Assembly: GCA_002435705.1 (NCBI GenBank)
Contig: DIVA01000052.1
Span: 62,001 to 126,000 of the forward strand
Source of the DNA: Bacteriovoracaceae bacterium UBA6144
Lineage (GTDB): Bacteria > Bdellovibrionota > Bacteriovoracia > Bacteriovoracales > Bacteriovoracaceae
DNA length: 64,000 nt
Reading direction: 5' to 3'
The notes under the pieces were generated by a model that did no database searches, had not been told where the DNA came from, and saw nothing but the letters and a program-made list of their open reading frames with translations. Positions 24,501 through 32,354 of the stretch are shown here, one piece after another (positions within the stretch are counted from its first letter, which is position 1; every line of letters begins with the position of its first letter). A program made the translations under genes and the position numbers.

Positions 24501-24894
24501 CTACCTCAGCGGTCTTGGTTATCGTTATAATCCGAATACGAACTCTTGGATGACTCACACGGTTGCGAATAGTACTCAGGCGATCGCGGATGTGAAGATG
24601 GCGTGGAACGGAAAACAAGTGGTCGCCTGGGGGGGAGAGACTTTCGCAGATCTAGGCGGGGCTGGAGGGTTAACAACAAACACAGTGAATAGTGGGTTTA
24701 TCTATGATCCTGCAACTGCCGGGATCAATTCAACCCCAGTGATCTCTGCTGATGGTCGAAAGGATCATTCATTAGTGTGGAGCGGCTATTCATTTATCGT
24801 TTATGGCGGGCATCGCTACTATATTGATGAGATTACCACTAGCATAAGTTCAGCAAAAACAGATGTCTTCCATCTCGGTCCCGTCACTCCTTAG
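21511..24894 (+). CDS. Large lipoprotein with Ig-like repeats and a kelch propeller
   Basis: A 1127-residue protein with a canonical lipoprotein signal (LLILALLASC, Cys16). Residues ~20-265 form a beta-rich N-terminal part. About 270-760 hold four to five Ig-like repeats of ~95 residues, each with phrases such as VKIYNDAGCTNLL, EGSYQFYATQ, IDTAPPVITTPVW and EGTYSFYIISIDLAGNQ. About 770-1127 form a kelch-type propeller with repeated RYEHSAVWTGDELIIWGGR, RVDHAAVWCDNTMVIWGGS and WSTM. It should be outer-membrane-anchored and exposed, possibly for adhesion or carbohydrate contact. This gene looks GC-richer than its neighbours. Confidence 0.85.
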   Translation: MRFILLLLILALLASCSQGSKTQAKFALTLGAVAGSIAQPGGLMIYGHDKLKAKVFGQALTSSSQSMQLDNGEWTFYAIGWQGPQQMAGQVRCAQASANLTGEDVTVNLTLTTAKCNTLPFTASGYFASTGQVQNLSFVTCSDLVGVTAGGDCTSTQGGHGSVRVSLVNYTGSSSGSVSGGEELFSCQALAPGGVVTATILNLPVGGPDFSLPTKIKAFASSDCSGTAGNEFVFANGLINGAASAGTQALYDNGDTTKLFLLSDLPLSTPTSVSISSSSPANSLTTGLFVSGVNNGALVKIYNDAGCTNLLGSSTASGTTIGINVTSVAEGSYQFYATQETSITNTSSCSSGSALHMIDTAPPVITTPVWTGPAISNSTTQTLNWSMIEANGYSLTRVHVYSDASCTTELFNNVITTGAETHTLTGLSSQGYYAKIVAQDNVLNIGESGCSSLKTVDTLGPSNATALAWSVSSPTSLAGPLAVTWVKSISADLATQNVVFHTDGTCTSYQGAAGVSSSAQTYNISVPTEGTYSFYIISIDLAGNQAASPCSGPMVVDRTITAPTITRVTSSPGTVTTPTFSFSGLEAGSTVQIYISSASCTTNLMVTEVAASSSHVTLAGSFTLPLAVEGDFSFYGRATDPAGNVSACMPAGVYGFRSASAPAAPFIRGVIGGSDSILDNIINNTTPTISWQASTAFLPTYNIVIRNDADTADICPLQTTTGLSYNFSSCTLTVGMSYIAKLYVTDDLSRSSPTTSLKFTYRWSMVSPGSPPSNRYEHSAVWTGDELIIWGGRNGGTYLGDGASYDPSVGVWSTIASAGIAGRVDHAAVWCDNTMVIWGGSAPGNTYYNTGSVYIPGSNTWVAMSTSPLTARSNMVAVCYNNLVYFWGGMVDTGSTVYFGDGAVFDPSSNTWTTFPVSSGPAPSIRSRTAHGVIGDKLVVWGGTGPSALSTGGVYNFSTQAWSTMSTTGAPAARFRMGYVASDTELYVYGGIGIGSVYLSGLGYRYNPNTNSWMTHTVANSTQAIADVKMAWNGKQVVAWGGETFADLGGAGGLTTNTVNSGFIYDPATAGINSTPVISADGRKDHSLVWSGYSFIVYGGHRYYIDEITTSISSAKTDVFHLGPVTP

Positions 24895-24929
24895 ACCCTC
24901 TGCTTCCTGAGTGTTTGTGTTTTATAGCC

Positions 24930-24966
24930 ATAGACAAGCACTATGTTTGTCATAGTTTTTATCTAA
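24930..24966 (+). promoter_or_regulatory. OxyR-type binding site upstream of katG
   Basis: Four tetranucleotides occur with exact seven-base spacing: ATAG 24930-24933, CTAT 24941-24944, ATAG 24952-24955 and CTAA 24963-24966. The established E. coli OxyR consensus is ATAG-N7-CTAT-N7-ATAG-N7-CTAT, so 15 of 16 defined bases agree. The site lies about 70-105 bases upstream of the katG start codon, a suitable place for activation. Confidence 0.83.
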
Positions 24967-25034
24967 TACAAATCTCTCCATTGATAGGTAAGATAACATC
25001 ATCATTTCTGTTATTAACCCCTAGGAGAATCGCT

Positions 25035-27266
25035 GTGACGAATAAAAAACTTCCTGCTCTTATGCTCTTGGGACTCTCTCTTCTTCCTTTTGGATGTGCC
25101 AGTGATAAGACGGCTTCATCTGGAGAGATGAAAAGTGGTGTCTCAAATGTTTCTAATCAATTCTGGTGGCCCGAGAGATTAGATCTTGCTCCACTGCGCC
25201 AGCACTCCGAGAAATCGGACCCCATGGGCAAAGACTTTAACTACGGCCGTGAGTTTTCTAAACTGGATCTTGATGCTGTCAAAAAAGACGTTGAAGCGCT
25301 CATGAAAAATTCACAGGACTGGTGGCCTGCTGATTGGGGTCACTACGGTCCATTTTTTATTCGTATGGCCTGGCATAGTGCCGGTACCTACCGCGTGCAA
25401 GACGGTCGCGGTGGTGCAGGTGGAGGACAGCAGCGTTTTGAGCCACTCAACAGTTGGCCTGATAATGCAAACCTTGATAAGGCACGCCGACTTCTGTGGC
25501 CGATTAAGAAGAAATACGGCGCAAAACTTTCCTGGGCTGACCTCATGGTGCTCACCGGAAACGTAGCACTCGAGTCCATGGGCTTCAAAACTTTCGGCTT
25601 CGCCGGAGGCCGTGCTGATGATTGGGAAGCCGATCTTGTGTATTGGGGACCAGAGCAAAAGATGCTCGATGACAAGCGCTATGATTCTAACCGTAAAGCT
25701 GAAACACTCAAGCGCCCCCTCGGCGCAGTTCAGATGGGTCTCATCTACGTGAACCCAGAAGGGCCAAACGGGAATCCTGATCCACTTCTTTCGGCTAAAG
25801 ATATCCGCGAGACATTTGCTCGTATGGCGATGAACGATGAAGAGACTGTGGCCTTGATTGCGGGTGGACACAGTTTCGGTAAAGCTCACGGTGCTCGCAG
25901 TCCTGAAGGCTGTCTTGGAGCGGAACCAGCAGCAGCTGGTATCGAAGAGCAAGGCATGGGCTGGAAAAATAAATGTGGCACAGGCCACGGCGCTGACACC
26001 ATCACCAGTGGTCTCGAAGGCGCTTGGGTCATGACTCCCACTAAGTGGAGCATGGGCTATCTCAACAACCTCTATAAGTTTGACTGGGTAAAAACCAAAA
26101 GCCCCGCGGGCGCAACCCAATGGGTGCCTAAGCAAGACAACGTAAGACTGGTGCCGGATGCACATGACAAGTCGAAGCGCCACGCGCCGGTTATGTTCAC
26201 CACCGATCTTGCTCTTCGTTTTGACCCTGAGTACGACAAGATCTCTCGCCGTTTTATGGAGAATCCAAAAGAGTTCGAGCTGGCGTTTGCCAAAGCGTGG
26301 TTTAAACTCACTCACCGTGACATGGGCCCGCGCACTCGCTATGTGGGCAAAGATGCACCGAAAGAAGTTCTCTCTTGGCAAGATCCTATCCCCGCTCTTA
26401 ACCACCGTGTCGTGACAGCTTCTGAGATCGCTAACCTCAAGAGCACCATTCTCAAGTCGGGTTTGAGTGTTTCTGAACTCGTGCGCACAGCTTGGGCTTC
26501 GGCGGCTTCATTTCGCGGCACCGATCTGCGTGGTGGCGCCAATGGGGCACGCCTACGTCTGGCGCCTCAAAAAGACTGGTCAGTGAATGATCCGGCAGTT
26601 GTGGCCAAAGTGCTTGAGAAGCTTTCAAAAATTCAAAAAGATTTCAATAACTCTGGCAGCAAAATCTCCATGGCCGATTTGATTGTCTTGGGTGGAACTG
26701 CGGCGATCGAGCAGGCCGCGAAGAACGCTGGTCAGTCGATCAAAGTTCCTTTCACTCCTGGTCGCATGGATGCCTCGCAAGAGCAAACTGACGTCGCTTC
26801 ATTCACGCTACTTGAGCCGAAGGCTGATCCGATGAGAAACTACTATTCATCTGATTCATACTTTTCACCAACCGAGGCGATGATCGATCGTGCTAATTTG
26901 CTGACCCTCACTGTTCCTGAACTGACAGTGCTGGTTGGTGGTATGCGTGTACTCAACGCCAACACTGGGGCGAGCAAGCACGGTGTGTTGACCGATAAGC
27001 CTGAAGCTCTCAACAACGCCTTCTTCGTGAACCTCTTGGACATGTCGACTAAGTGGCAGAAGTCTTCTACCGACGGCCTGTACGAAGGTGTTGACCGTAA
27101 GACTGGTGCTGCAAAGTGGACCGCCACTCCAGTGGATTTGATCTTCGGTTCACACTCCGAGTTGCGCGCGATCGCAGAAGTTTATGCAGCCGATGATGGT
27201 AAGCAGAAATTTCTCAAAGACTTTGTGGCCGCTTGGAACAAAGTGATGAGTCTCGATCGTTTTTAG
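25035..27266 (+). CDS. katG: Catalase-peroxidase KatG, probably exported
   Basis: I place the start at GTG 25035, behind AGGAGA; the open frame runs 40 codons further without support. The 743-residue product carries both peroxidase halves. The distal triad is Arg110, Trp113, His114 in RMAWHSAGTYR. The proximal His is in GGHSFGKAHGA, and Tyr (MGLIYVNPEGPNG) and Met (WSMGYLNNL) for the Trp-Tyr-Met cross-link are present. Unlike most KatG it begins with a signal peptide (LMLLGLSLLPFGCAS), perhaps a lipoprotein at Cys21. It breaks down H2O2, here likely in the periplasm. Terminator at 27277. Confidence 0.95.
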   Translation: MTNKKLPALMLLGLSLLPFGCASDKTASSGEMKSGVSNVSNQFWWPERLDLAPLRQHSEKSDPMGKDFNYGREFSKLDLDAVKKDVEALMKNSQDWWPADWGHYGPFFIRMAWHSAGTYRVQDGRGGAGGGQQRFEPLNSWPDNANLDKARRLLWPIKKKYGAKLSWADLMVLTGNVALESMGFKTFGFAGGRADDWEADLVYWGPEQKMLDDKRYDSNRKAETLKRPLGAVQMGLIYVNPEGPNGNPDPLLSAKDIRETFARMAMNDEETVALIAGGHSFGKAHGARSPEGCLGAEPAAAGIEEQGMGWKNKCGTGHGADTITSGLEGAWVMTPTKWSMGYLNNLYKFDWVKTKSPAGATQWVPKQDNVRLVPDAHDKSKRHAPVMFTTDLALRFDPEYDKISRRFMENPKEFELAFAKAWFKLTHRDMGPRTRYVGKDAPKEVLSWQDPIPALNHRVVTASEIANLKSTILKSGLSVSELVRTAWASAASFRGTDLRGGANGARLRLAPQKDWSVNDPAVVAKVLEKLSKIQKDFNNSGSKISMADLIVLGGTAAIEQAAKNAGQSIKVPFTPGRMDASQEQTDVASFTLLEPKADPMRNYYSSDSYFSPTEAMIDRANLLTLTVPELTVLVGGMRVLNANTGASKHGVLTDKPEALNNAFFVNLLDMSTKWQKSSTDGLYEGVDRKTGAAKWTATPVDLIFGSHSELRAIAEVYAADDGKQKFLKDFVAAWNKVMSLDRF

Positions 27267-27276
27267 ATAATCCTTT

Positions 27277-27312
27277 GGCGCCTCCTCTTTTGGGGAGGCG
27301 TCTTCTTTTTTT
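27277..27312 (+). terminator. Rho-independent terminator of katG
   Basis: CGCCTCC 27279-27285 pairs with GGAGGCG 27294-27300, and the stem is followed by TCTTCTTTTTTT. It lies 12 bases after the katG stop codon. Confidence 0.9.
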
Positions 27313-27324
27313 GAGAGCCCATTC

Positions 27325-27960
27325 ATGAAACCTACGAAGCCACTTCTCAGAGGTCATTTTCATCAGGCCATGTTCTTTGTTGTTTTAGGAGCTGGGATTC
27401 CTCTCATTTACAATAGTAAAGGGGTAGCGACGCAAGTTTCTGTCAGTATCTATGTTTTTTGTGCGCTCATGATGTTTGGGATCAGCTCACTTTATCATCG
27501 CATCACATGGTCACAGGAGGTCAGGGCCTTCTGGAAAAAGCTCGATCACGCTGGGATCTATCTCATGATCGCAGGAACATTTACTCCTGTGGCGAGCTTG
27601 GGTCTAAGTTCTGAATCAGCTTATAAGTGTTTGATGACCATTTGGATGGTGGCGGTGGTGGGAATTATTCAGTCGATCTTTTTTGTGAATATCCCAAAGC
27701 TTTTGAGTGCCTCAATTTATCTGATTGCTGGATATCTCATTGTGCCTTATGTAGGAGAATTGCAGCAGACTATTGGCATGAGTAACGTCTGGCTATTGGT
27801 AGCGGGAGGAGTGGTCTATACCCTAGGGGCTTTGAGCTATGGGTTGAAGCGCCCCGTTTTCGACCCTCGCTACTTTGGTTATCACGAGCTTTTTCATCTT
27901 TTTGTGAATGCCGGCGCTATCCTGCATTTCTTCGTGATCAATAATCTCCTCTTTAGGTAA
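27325..27960 (+). CDS. Hemolysin III / YqfA family membrane protein (PAQR superfamily)
   Basis: A 211-residue protein with seven hydrophobic segments. The family metal-site signatures are visible: SSLYHRITWS, KLDHAGIYLMIAGTFTPVA, and near the end YHELFHLFVNAGAILHFF with two His. These match the TrhA/YqfA/hemolysin III branch of PAQR proteins; E. coli YqfA is linked to membrane fluidity, and haemolysis has been reported for some homologues. It sits alone after the katG terminator. Confidence 0.92.
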   Translation: MKPTKPLLRGHFHQAMFFVVLGAGIPLIYNSKGVATQVSVSIYVFCALMMFGISSLYHRITWSQEVRAFWKKLDHAGIYLMIAGTFTPVASLGLSSESAYKCLMTIWMVAVVGIIQSIFFVNIPKLLSASIYLIAGYLIVPYVGELQQTIGMSNVWLLVAGGVVYTLGALSYGLKRPVFDPRYFGYHELFHLFVNAGAILHFFVINNLLFR

Positions 27961-28025
27961 GTAAAATTTACTCAACGGGCCCTCCTTCACTAGGGAGCGA
28001 GTGTGAGAAATGCTAGAAGTTTGCC

Positions 28026-30185
28026 ATGCAAATCAACGTCCGTTTCCTCGAAAATTTACGTCTAGAAGCCGCCTTTGATGACTTCAAAGTCATCGCCGAT
28101 CAACCTATCCGCTACAAAGGCGATGGCACGGCCCCGGGGCCCTTTGATTATTTCCTCGCCTCCTCAGCCTTGTGTGCAGCGTATTTTGTTAAAATTTACT
28201 GCGTGGCCCGAAATATTTCAACCGATGACATCAAGGTCACGCAAGACAACATCGTGGATCCGGACAACCGCTACAATCAAACTTTCAATATCGAGATTGA
28301 GCTGCCCGAAGGCATTAGTGAGAAGGATCGCGAGGGGATGATCGCGGCGATGGATCGCTGTACGGTGAAGCGCGTGATTCAAAATACTCCCACCTTCAAG
28401 ATCACTCCTAAAAGTGTACTGGGAAGTGAGAATAAACTCATCCTTGCGGGGATCGCGAACTTCGATGAACGCACGATCATCCCAGGTAAAGATTCTTCCT
28501 TGGAAGAGACTCTGCTGCGCATGACGGCCATGATTGAAGCGCTTGGGATTAAGCTCGAAGTGGCGTCCTGGAGAAATCCGGTGCCCCACGTCTGGTCGGT
28601 GCACATCCGTGATGCCGATTCTCCGATGTGTTTCACCAATGGCAAAGGCGCCACCAAGCCGGCCGCGCTTTGTTCCGCGCTCGGTGAATACCTGGAGCGC
28701 TTAAGTACTAATTATTTTTATAGTGATTTTTATCTGCCGGTGGATGATTCGTTTGTACATTATCCAAATGAGAAGTGGTTCACATCCAGTGATGATTCAA
28801 TCCCACAGGACTTGATGGATCAGCACCTTTTGGATGTCTACGGCGGTGAAGGGGAGTTGAAACTTTCGAACTTCTTAGACACAAACACTGAGCGCACGGG
28901 TGTGTGCGCTCTGCCTTTCGTGCGTCAGTCGGACCAAAAAACCGTCTTTATCCCGGTGAACTTGATTGCGAATATTTTTGTGAGCAATGGCATGAGTGCC
29001 GGCAATACAATCATGGAAGCCCGCGTGCAGGCGCTCTCGGAAATTTTTGAGCGAGCGGTGAAAAACCAAATCATCACCGAAGAACTCGCGCTGCCCGATG
29101 TCCCTCGCTCTGTTTTAGAGCGCTACCCTAAAATCATGGAAGGCATCCAGAAGCTCGAAGAGCAGGGTTTTCCCGTGTTAGTCAAAGATGCCTCGCTCGG
29201 TGGTCGCTTTCCGGTGATGAACGTGACGCTTATGAATCCGCGTAACGGAGGAGTGTTTGCTTCTTTCGGGGCGCATCCGAATTTTGAAGTGGCGCTTGAG
29301 CGCACACTGACAGAGCTCTTACAGGGAAGAAGTTTTGAAGGGCTCAATGATTTATTGCCACCGACACTGAATGAACTCGCCGTGACTGAACATAACAACA
29401 TCATCGATCACTTCATTGATTCCACGGGAGTGATTTCTTGGAAGTTCTTTAAAAAGAAGAGTGATTTTGAGTTCGTGGATTGGAGCTTTAAAGGATCAAC
29501 GCAAGAGGAATTCAACTACCTCATGGGGCTCTTGCGTGAGATGGAAAAAGAAGTCTACATCGCCGACTACACGGAGCTTGGGGCCTGTGCCACGCGGATT
29601 CTCGTACCTGAGTACTCAGAGATTTATCTGCCAGAAGAAATTATTTGGGATAATCACAACAAGTCTCGCCACTTTAGAGAAGACATCCTTTCGCTCCACT
29701 CACTAAGTTCTGAGAGACTTCTAGGACTTGTCACTCGTTTAGAAGAGAGTGAAATGGATAACTACACTAACATAGGTGAGCTGATCGGTGTGGCCTTCGA
29801 TGAGAATTCGATCTGGGGTCAACTCACCGTGGGTGAACTCAAAGCGCTTACCTACTTGGCACTGGGCTCTGTTGAAGAGGCGAAGGTGCACGTCGAGATG
29901 CTCTCGACCTTTAGTAACTCACTGCCTGAGCGCAAAAAATTCTATCAACTCTTGAATGTGCTGGTGGATATTGAGCTCGATGACACGCTCGAGCAGAGCG
30001 AGCTTGAAGCTGCACTCACGCGCATGTATGGGGAGAGTCTCTATCAAGCGGCGCTGGGCTCAGTGACTGGCACCATTAAGTTCTATGGCCTCGCCCCCAC
30101 GGATCTCAAGCTCTCAGGGCTCGATAAGCACCAGCGCCTGCTCGAGAGCTACCGCAAGCTTATGCGAGTGCGTCTTAAAAATTAA
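28026..30185 (+). CDS. OsmC-YcaO fusion protein
   Basis: A 719-residue protein. Residues ~1-135 are an OsmC-like domain (DGTAPGPFDYFLASSALCAA with its Cys, then YCVARN and DRCTVKRVIQNTPTF). From ~140 it closely follows E. coli YcaO: IIPGKDSSLEETLLRM, WRNPVPHVWSVHIRD, CFTNGKGATKPAALCSALGE, RLSTNYFYSDF and VHYPNEKWF. YcaO enzymes activate amide backbones with ATP. The E. coli protein takes part in RimO-dependent methylthiolation of ribosomal protein S12, the best functional guess. No peptide-precursor gene is next to it. Confidence 0.9.
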   Translation: MQINVRFLENLRLEAAFDDFKVIADQPIRYKGDGTAPGPFDYFLASSALCAAYFVKIYCVARNISTDDIKVTQDNIVDPDNRYNQTFNIEIELPEGISEKDREGMIAAMDRCTVKRVIQNTPTFKITPKSVLGSENKLILAGIANFDERTIIPGKDSSLEETLLRMTAMIEALGIKLEVASWRNPVPHVWSVHIRDADSPMCFTNGKGATKPAALCSALGEYLERLSTNYFYSDFYLPVDDSFVHYPNEKWFTSSDDSIPQDLMDQHLLDVYGGEGELKLSNFLDTNTERTGVCALPFVRQSDQKTVFIPVNLIANIFVSNGMSAGNTIMEARVQALSEIFERAVKNQIITEELALPDVPRSVLERYPKIMEGIQKLEEQGFPVLVKDASLGGRFPVMNVTLMNPRNGGVFASFGAHPNFEVALERTLTELLQGRSFEGLNDLLPPTLNELAVTEHNNIIDHFIDSTGVISWKFFKKKSDFEFVDWSFKGSTQEEFNYLMGLLREMEKEVYIADYTELGACATRILVPEYSEIYLPEEIIWDNHNKSRHFREDILSLHSLSSERLLGLVTRLEESEMDNYTNIGELIGVAFDENSIWGQLTVGELKALTYLALGSVEEAKVHVEMLSTFSNSLPERKKFYQLLNVLVDIELDDTLEQSELEAALTRMYGESLYQAALGSVTGTIKFYGLAPTDLKLSGLDKHQRLLESYRKLMRVRLKN

Positions 30186-30265
30186 TTCCCAAACACTTTC
30201 ATTTTACTATTTATCTTCTTCTCATTTTTTGAGTTAATTGATTGATTCATTTTTAAGGGGATTTT

Positions 30266-31129
30266 ATGCTCAGGCTCTTTGTTGTCTCTATTCTTATTCT
30301 AGGTGTGAGTTGCTCCAAGAAGAGTAAGGAAAATGTCGTTACCACTTCTCCCGCCCCGCAAGAGTCGAAGGCTCCGCCTGAGACTGTCACTCAACCAGCA
30401 GCTGAAACTAAAACGGAAACTAAAGCGGAAACTAAAACTAAGACGAGTGAACAGTTCGCAAATCCTGCTCAAGAGGCGAAGCCTGTGCCCTCTCCAGAAA
30501 AGCCCCAGACCCAACCTCCAGTCAAGGCCGAGGTGAAGGAGGCGGCAAAGCCTGCAGCTGAGCCCCGTAACCAGCAGACGATCACATTGGCCGCAGGGCA
30601 GTTTAAGACTATGGAATTCTCTGGTAACACCAGACCATTAGTGAACGGCGGTACTTCTCAGGTCTTTAAGCTCTCTGACATCTCACGCCTCAAACTCTTG
30701 GGCGTGAGGTTCGAGTTGAATCTCTCTAAGGTTCCGCTCGATCACATCATCTCCTACTCTTATGCTGGTCGCTTTGATATTTATCTCACTACAGATACCG
30801 GTCTAAGAAAGATCTGCGGAGAAGGATTCGCCGAAACCCCTGTGCAGGTGAAGGGGAGAAAGCCCGGAAGACCTTTTGAGATTACTTTTCCTCGTGTTCT
30901 TCTCTCAAGCTTCATGGGAGAAGATGATTGTGCCACCAGTGTATCAAAATCCAATCTTACCCCTCCTGTGGTCTACTCCATCGCTCCTGTAAATGGCAAA
31001 ACGCAGCTGGAAGTTTTCATTCACGAACCGATTCAAATCAGCATTACAGATCACCTCAATGAGGCGGTGGCCCCTGAGACCTATCCCGTGGGGTTTAATG
31101 TGATTCTTCAGACTGAGATCTCAAACTGA
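30266..31129 (+). CDS. Lipoprotein with low-complexity linker, function unknown
   Basis: A 287-residue predicted lipoprotein (VVSILILGVSC, Cys17). Residues ~20-110 are a Pro/Lys/Glu/Thr/Ala-rich linker with repeats of the type AETKTETKAETKTKTS and KPVPSPEKPQTQPPVKAE. The C-terminal ~175 residues form a beta-rich domain (FKTMEFSGNTRPLVNGGTSQ, RFDIYLTTDTG, CGEGFAETPVQ). The linker is long enough to span the peptidoglycan layer. No family recognised. Confidence 0.7.
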   Translation: MLRLFVVSILILGVSCSKKSKENVVTTSPAPQESKAPPETVTQPAAETKTETKAETKTKTSEQFANPAQEAKPVPSPEKPQTQPPVKAEVKEAAKPAAEPRNQQTITLAAGQFKTMEFSGNTRPLVNGGTSQVFKLSDISRLKLLGVRFELNLSKVPLDHIISYSYAGRFDIYLTTDTGLRKICGEGFAETPVQVKGRKPGRPFEITFPRVLLSSFMGEDDCATSVSKSNLTPPVVYSIAPVNGKTQLEVFIHEPIQISITDHLNEAVAPETYPVGFNVILQTEISN

Positions 31130-31198
31130 GAACTACTTCAATACTGGATTAATGATTTTAGTCAGGTATATGACTCCTGCTTGTCGTCCTCACTTATC

Positions 31199-31220
31199 CA
31201 TATTATGATTTTATAATATG
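31199..31220 (+). promoter_or_regulatory. Inverted repeat over the arsR-type start (BigR-like operator)
   Basis: CATATTAT (31199-31206) and ATAATATG (31213-31220) are exact reverse complements, with a six-base spacer. A perfect TATAAT (31212-31217) lies inside it. The right arm includes the ATG at 31218. The position suits autorepression by the adjacent ArsR-family protein and resembles AT-rich BigR/SqrR sites. Confidence 0.7.
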
Positions 31221-31526
31221 AATACGTCCCCTAACCAAATGAAAGAAAACTGCCAAGAGGTGGCTTCTTTACTTAAAACCATCGCGCATCCTCAGAGATT
31301 GATGATTCTGTGTCATTTAGCTCAAGCAGAGATGAGTGTCTCTGAGTTACAATCCGAATGCACTATCTCCCAGTCACAGGTCTCGCAGTTTTTACTTCGC
31401 ATGACCAAGCAAGGTTTGCTGACCTCCCGTCGCGAAGGGAACTTTATCTACTATCGCCTCTCTGACCCCAAAACGATTAAACTCATGAAATCCATGAATA
31501 AAATATTCTGTGAACAACCTAAGTAA
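31218..31526 (+). CDS. ArsR-family repressor, BigR/SqrR persulfide-sensor type
   Basis: A 102-residue winged-helix repressor. The sequence TIAHPQRLMILCHLAQAEMS, a recognition helix in CTISQSQVSQFLLRM, a wing SRREGNFIYYRL, and MNKIFCEQ fit BigR/SqrR/YgaV. In that group the Cys of ILCxL and the Cys of the last helix form a tetrasulfide bridge on exposure to persulfide; both are present here. It heads an operon with DUF2892, methyltransferase and SQR genes. If the TATAAT at 31212 is the -10, translation must start at the second ATG (31239), giving 95 residues. Confidence 0.88.
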   Translation: MNTSPNQMKENCQEVASLLKTIAHPQRLMILCHLAQAEMSVSELQSECTISQSQVSQFLLRMTKQGLLTSRREGNFIYYRLSDPKTIKLMKSMNKIFCEQPK

Positions 31527-31536
31527 GGAGTCCTTT

Positions 31537-31734
31537 ATGCAAAAAAATATTCACCCCATCGAGAGAGCCGTTCGTGTCGCCGGCGGAGCCTTCATCGCGA
31601 GCCTCGCCTTTTGGGGACCAGCCAATCTTTGGTTTCTGGTTGGACTCGTTCCCGTGGCCACTGGCTTGATGGGTTGGTGCCCGCCCTATCAACTCTTGGG
31701 GATCAATACCTGTAAGCTTGGTAAAAAAGCCTAG
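31537..31734 (+). CDS. DUF2892 membrane protein (YgaP-like)
   Basis: The start is ATG 31537, which has AAGGAGT upstream; an earlier in-frame ATG overlaps the regulator gene. The 65-residue protein has the DUF2892 pattern: NIHPIERAVRVAGGAFI, two membrane helices, and CPPYQLLGINTCKLG with two Cys. The same domain forms the membrane tail of YgaP-type rhodaneses. Such proteins often occur in sulfide or persulfide operons, as here. Confidence 0.9.
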   Translation: MQKNIHPIERAVRVAGGAFIASLAFWGPANLWFLVGLVPVATGLMGWCPPYQLLGINTCKLGKKA

Positions 31735-31743
31735 GGAATTGAA

Positions 31744-32343
31744 GTGAAAGAGGTGTGGAATGAGCGCTATGGGAAGAGTGACTATTTTTATGGCACACTT
31801 CCCAACGTGTATTTAGAAGCGAGTGTAAAAAAACTCAAGCCTGGGGGCTCAGTTCTTTGCATCGGTGAGGGAGAAGGGCGAAACGCCGTTTTTCTCGCAA
31901 GCCTTGGCTTCAAGGTCTCTGCTGTGGATTTCTCGGAGAGTGGCAAAACCAAAGCCCTCACCCTGGCCCAGCAAAAGGGAGTGACTCTTGAGTACCACAT
32001 CTCTGATCTCTCCATTTTTGAGTTTGGAGTCGACAAGTGGGACGCGGTGGTTTCTATTTTCTGCCATCTCCCGGTCAGTATCCGCTCCCTTGTTCATGGA
32101 AAGATTGTGTCATCGCTTAAAAAGGGTGGCATTTTTGTTTTGGAGTCTTACAACCCCGAGCAGTTAAGTTTTGGCACCGGTGGCCCCAAGGATGTTTCCA
32201 TGCTCTACACGCCCAGCATGATGCAAGAAGATTTTAAGGGCATGCACTGGCTTGAGCTTGAGAGTCAGATCACGGAGCTGCATGAAGGCCCAGGCCATGA
32301 GGGCAAGAGTTCAGTGCTGCGAGGGCTCGCGCAAAAAAATTAA
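31744..32343 (+). CDS. Class I SAM-dependent methyltransferase
   Basis: A 199-residue protein starting at GTG 31744, with AGGGA just upstream. It has WNERYGKSDYFYGTLPNVYL at the N-terminus and the SAM-binding loop VLCIGEGEGRNAVFLASLG, then AVDFSES, DAVVSIFCHLP and LKKGGIFVLESY. This is the TehB/thiol-methyltransferase-like group. Inside a sulfide operon it could methylate sulfide, another thiol, or a toxic metalloid such as tellurite, but the acceptor is not shown by sequence. Confidence 0.83.
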   Translation: MKEVWNERYGKSDYFYGTLPNVYLEASVKKLKPGGSVLCIGEGEGRNAVFLASLGFKVSAVDFSESGKTKALTLAQQKGVTLEYHISDLSIFEFGVDKWDAVVSIFCHLPVSIRSLVHGKIVSSLKKGGIFVLESYNPEQLSFGTGGPKDVSMLYTPSMMQEDFKGMHWLELESQITELHEGPGHEGKSSVLRGLAQKN

Positions 32344-32354
32344 AAGGATAAATT

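Noticed and set aside
25311..26405. 364-residue minus-strand ORF inside katG
   Set aside because: A shadow frame of a strongly conserved gene in GC-richer DNA; no start context and no recognisable protein.
28026..30185. Azoline-forming YcaO of a RiPP cluster
   Set aside because: The YcaO part follows the E. coli YcaO type, and there is no precursor peptide, dehydrogenase or E1-like partner next to it.
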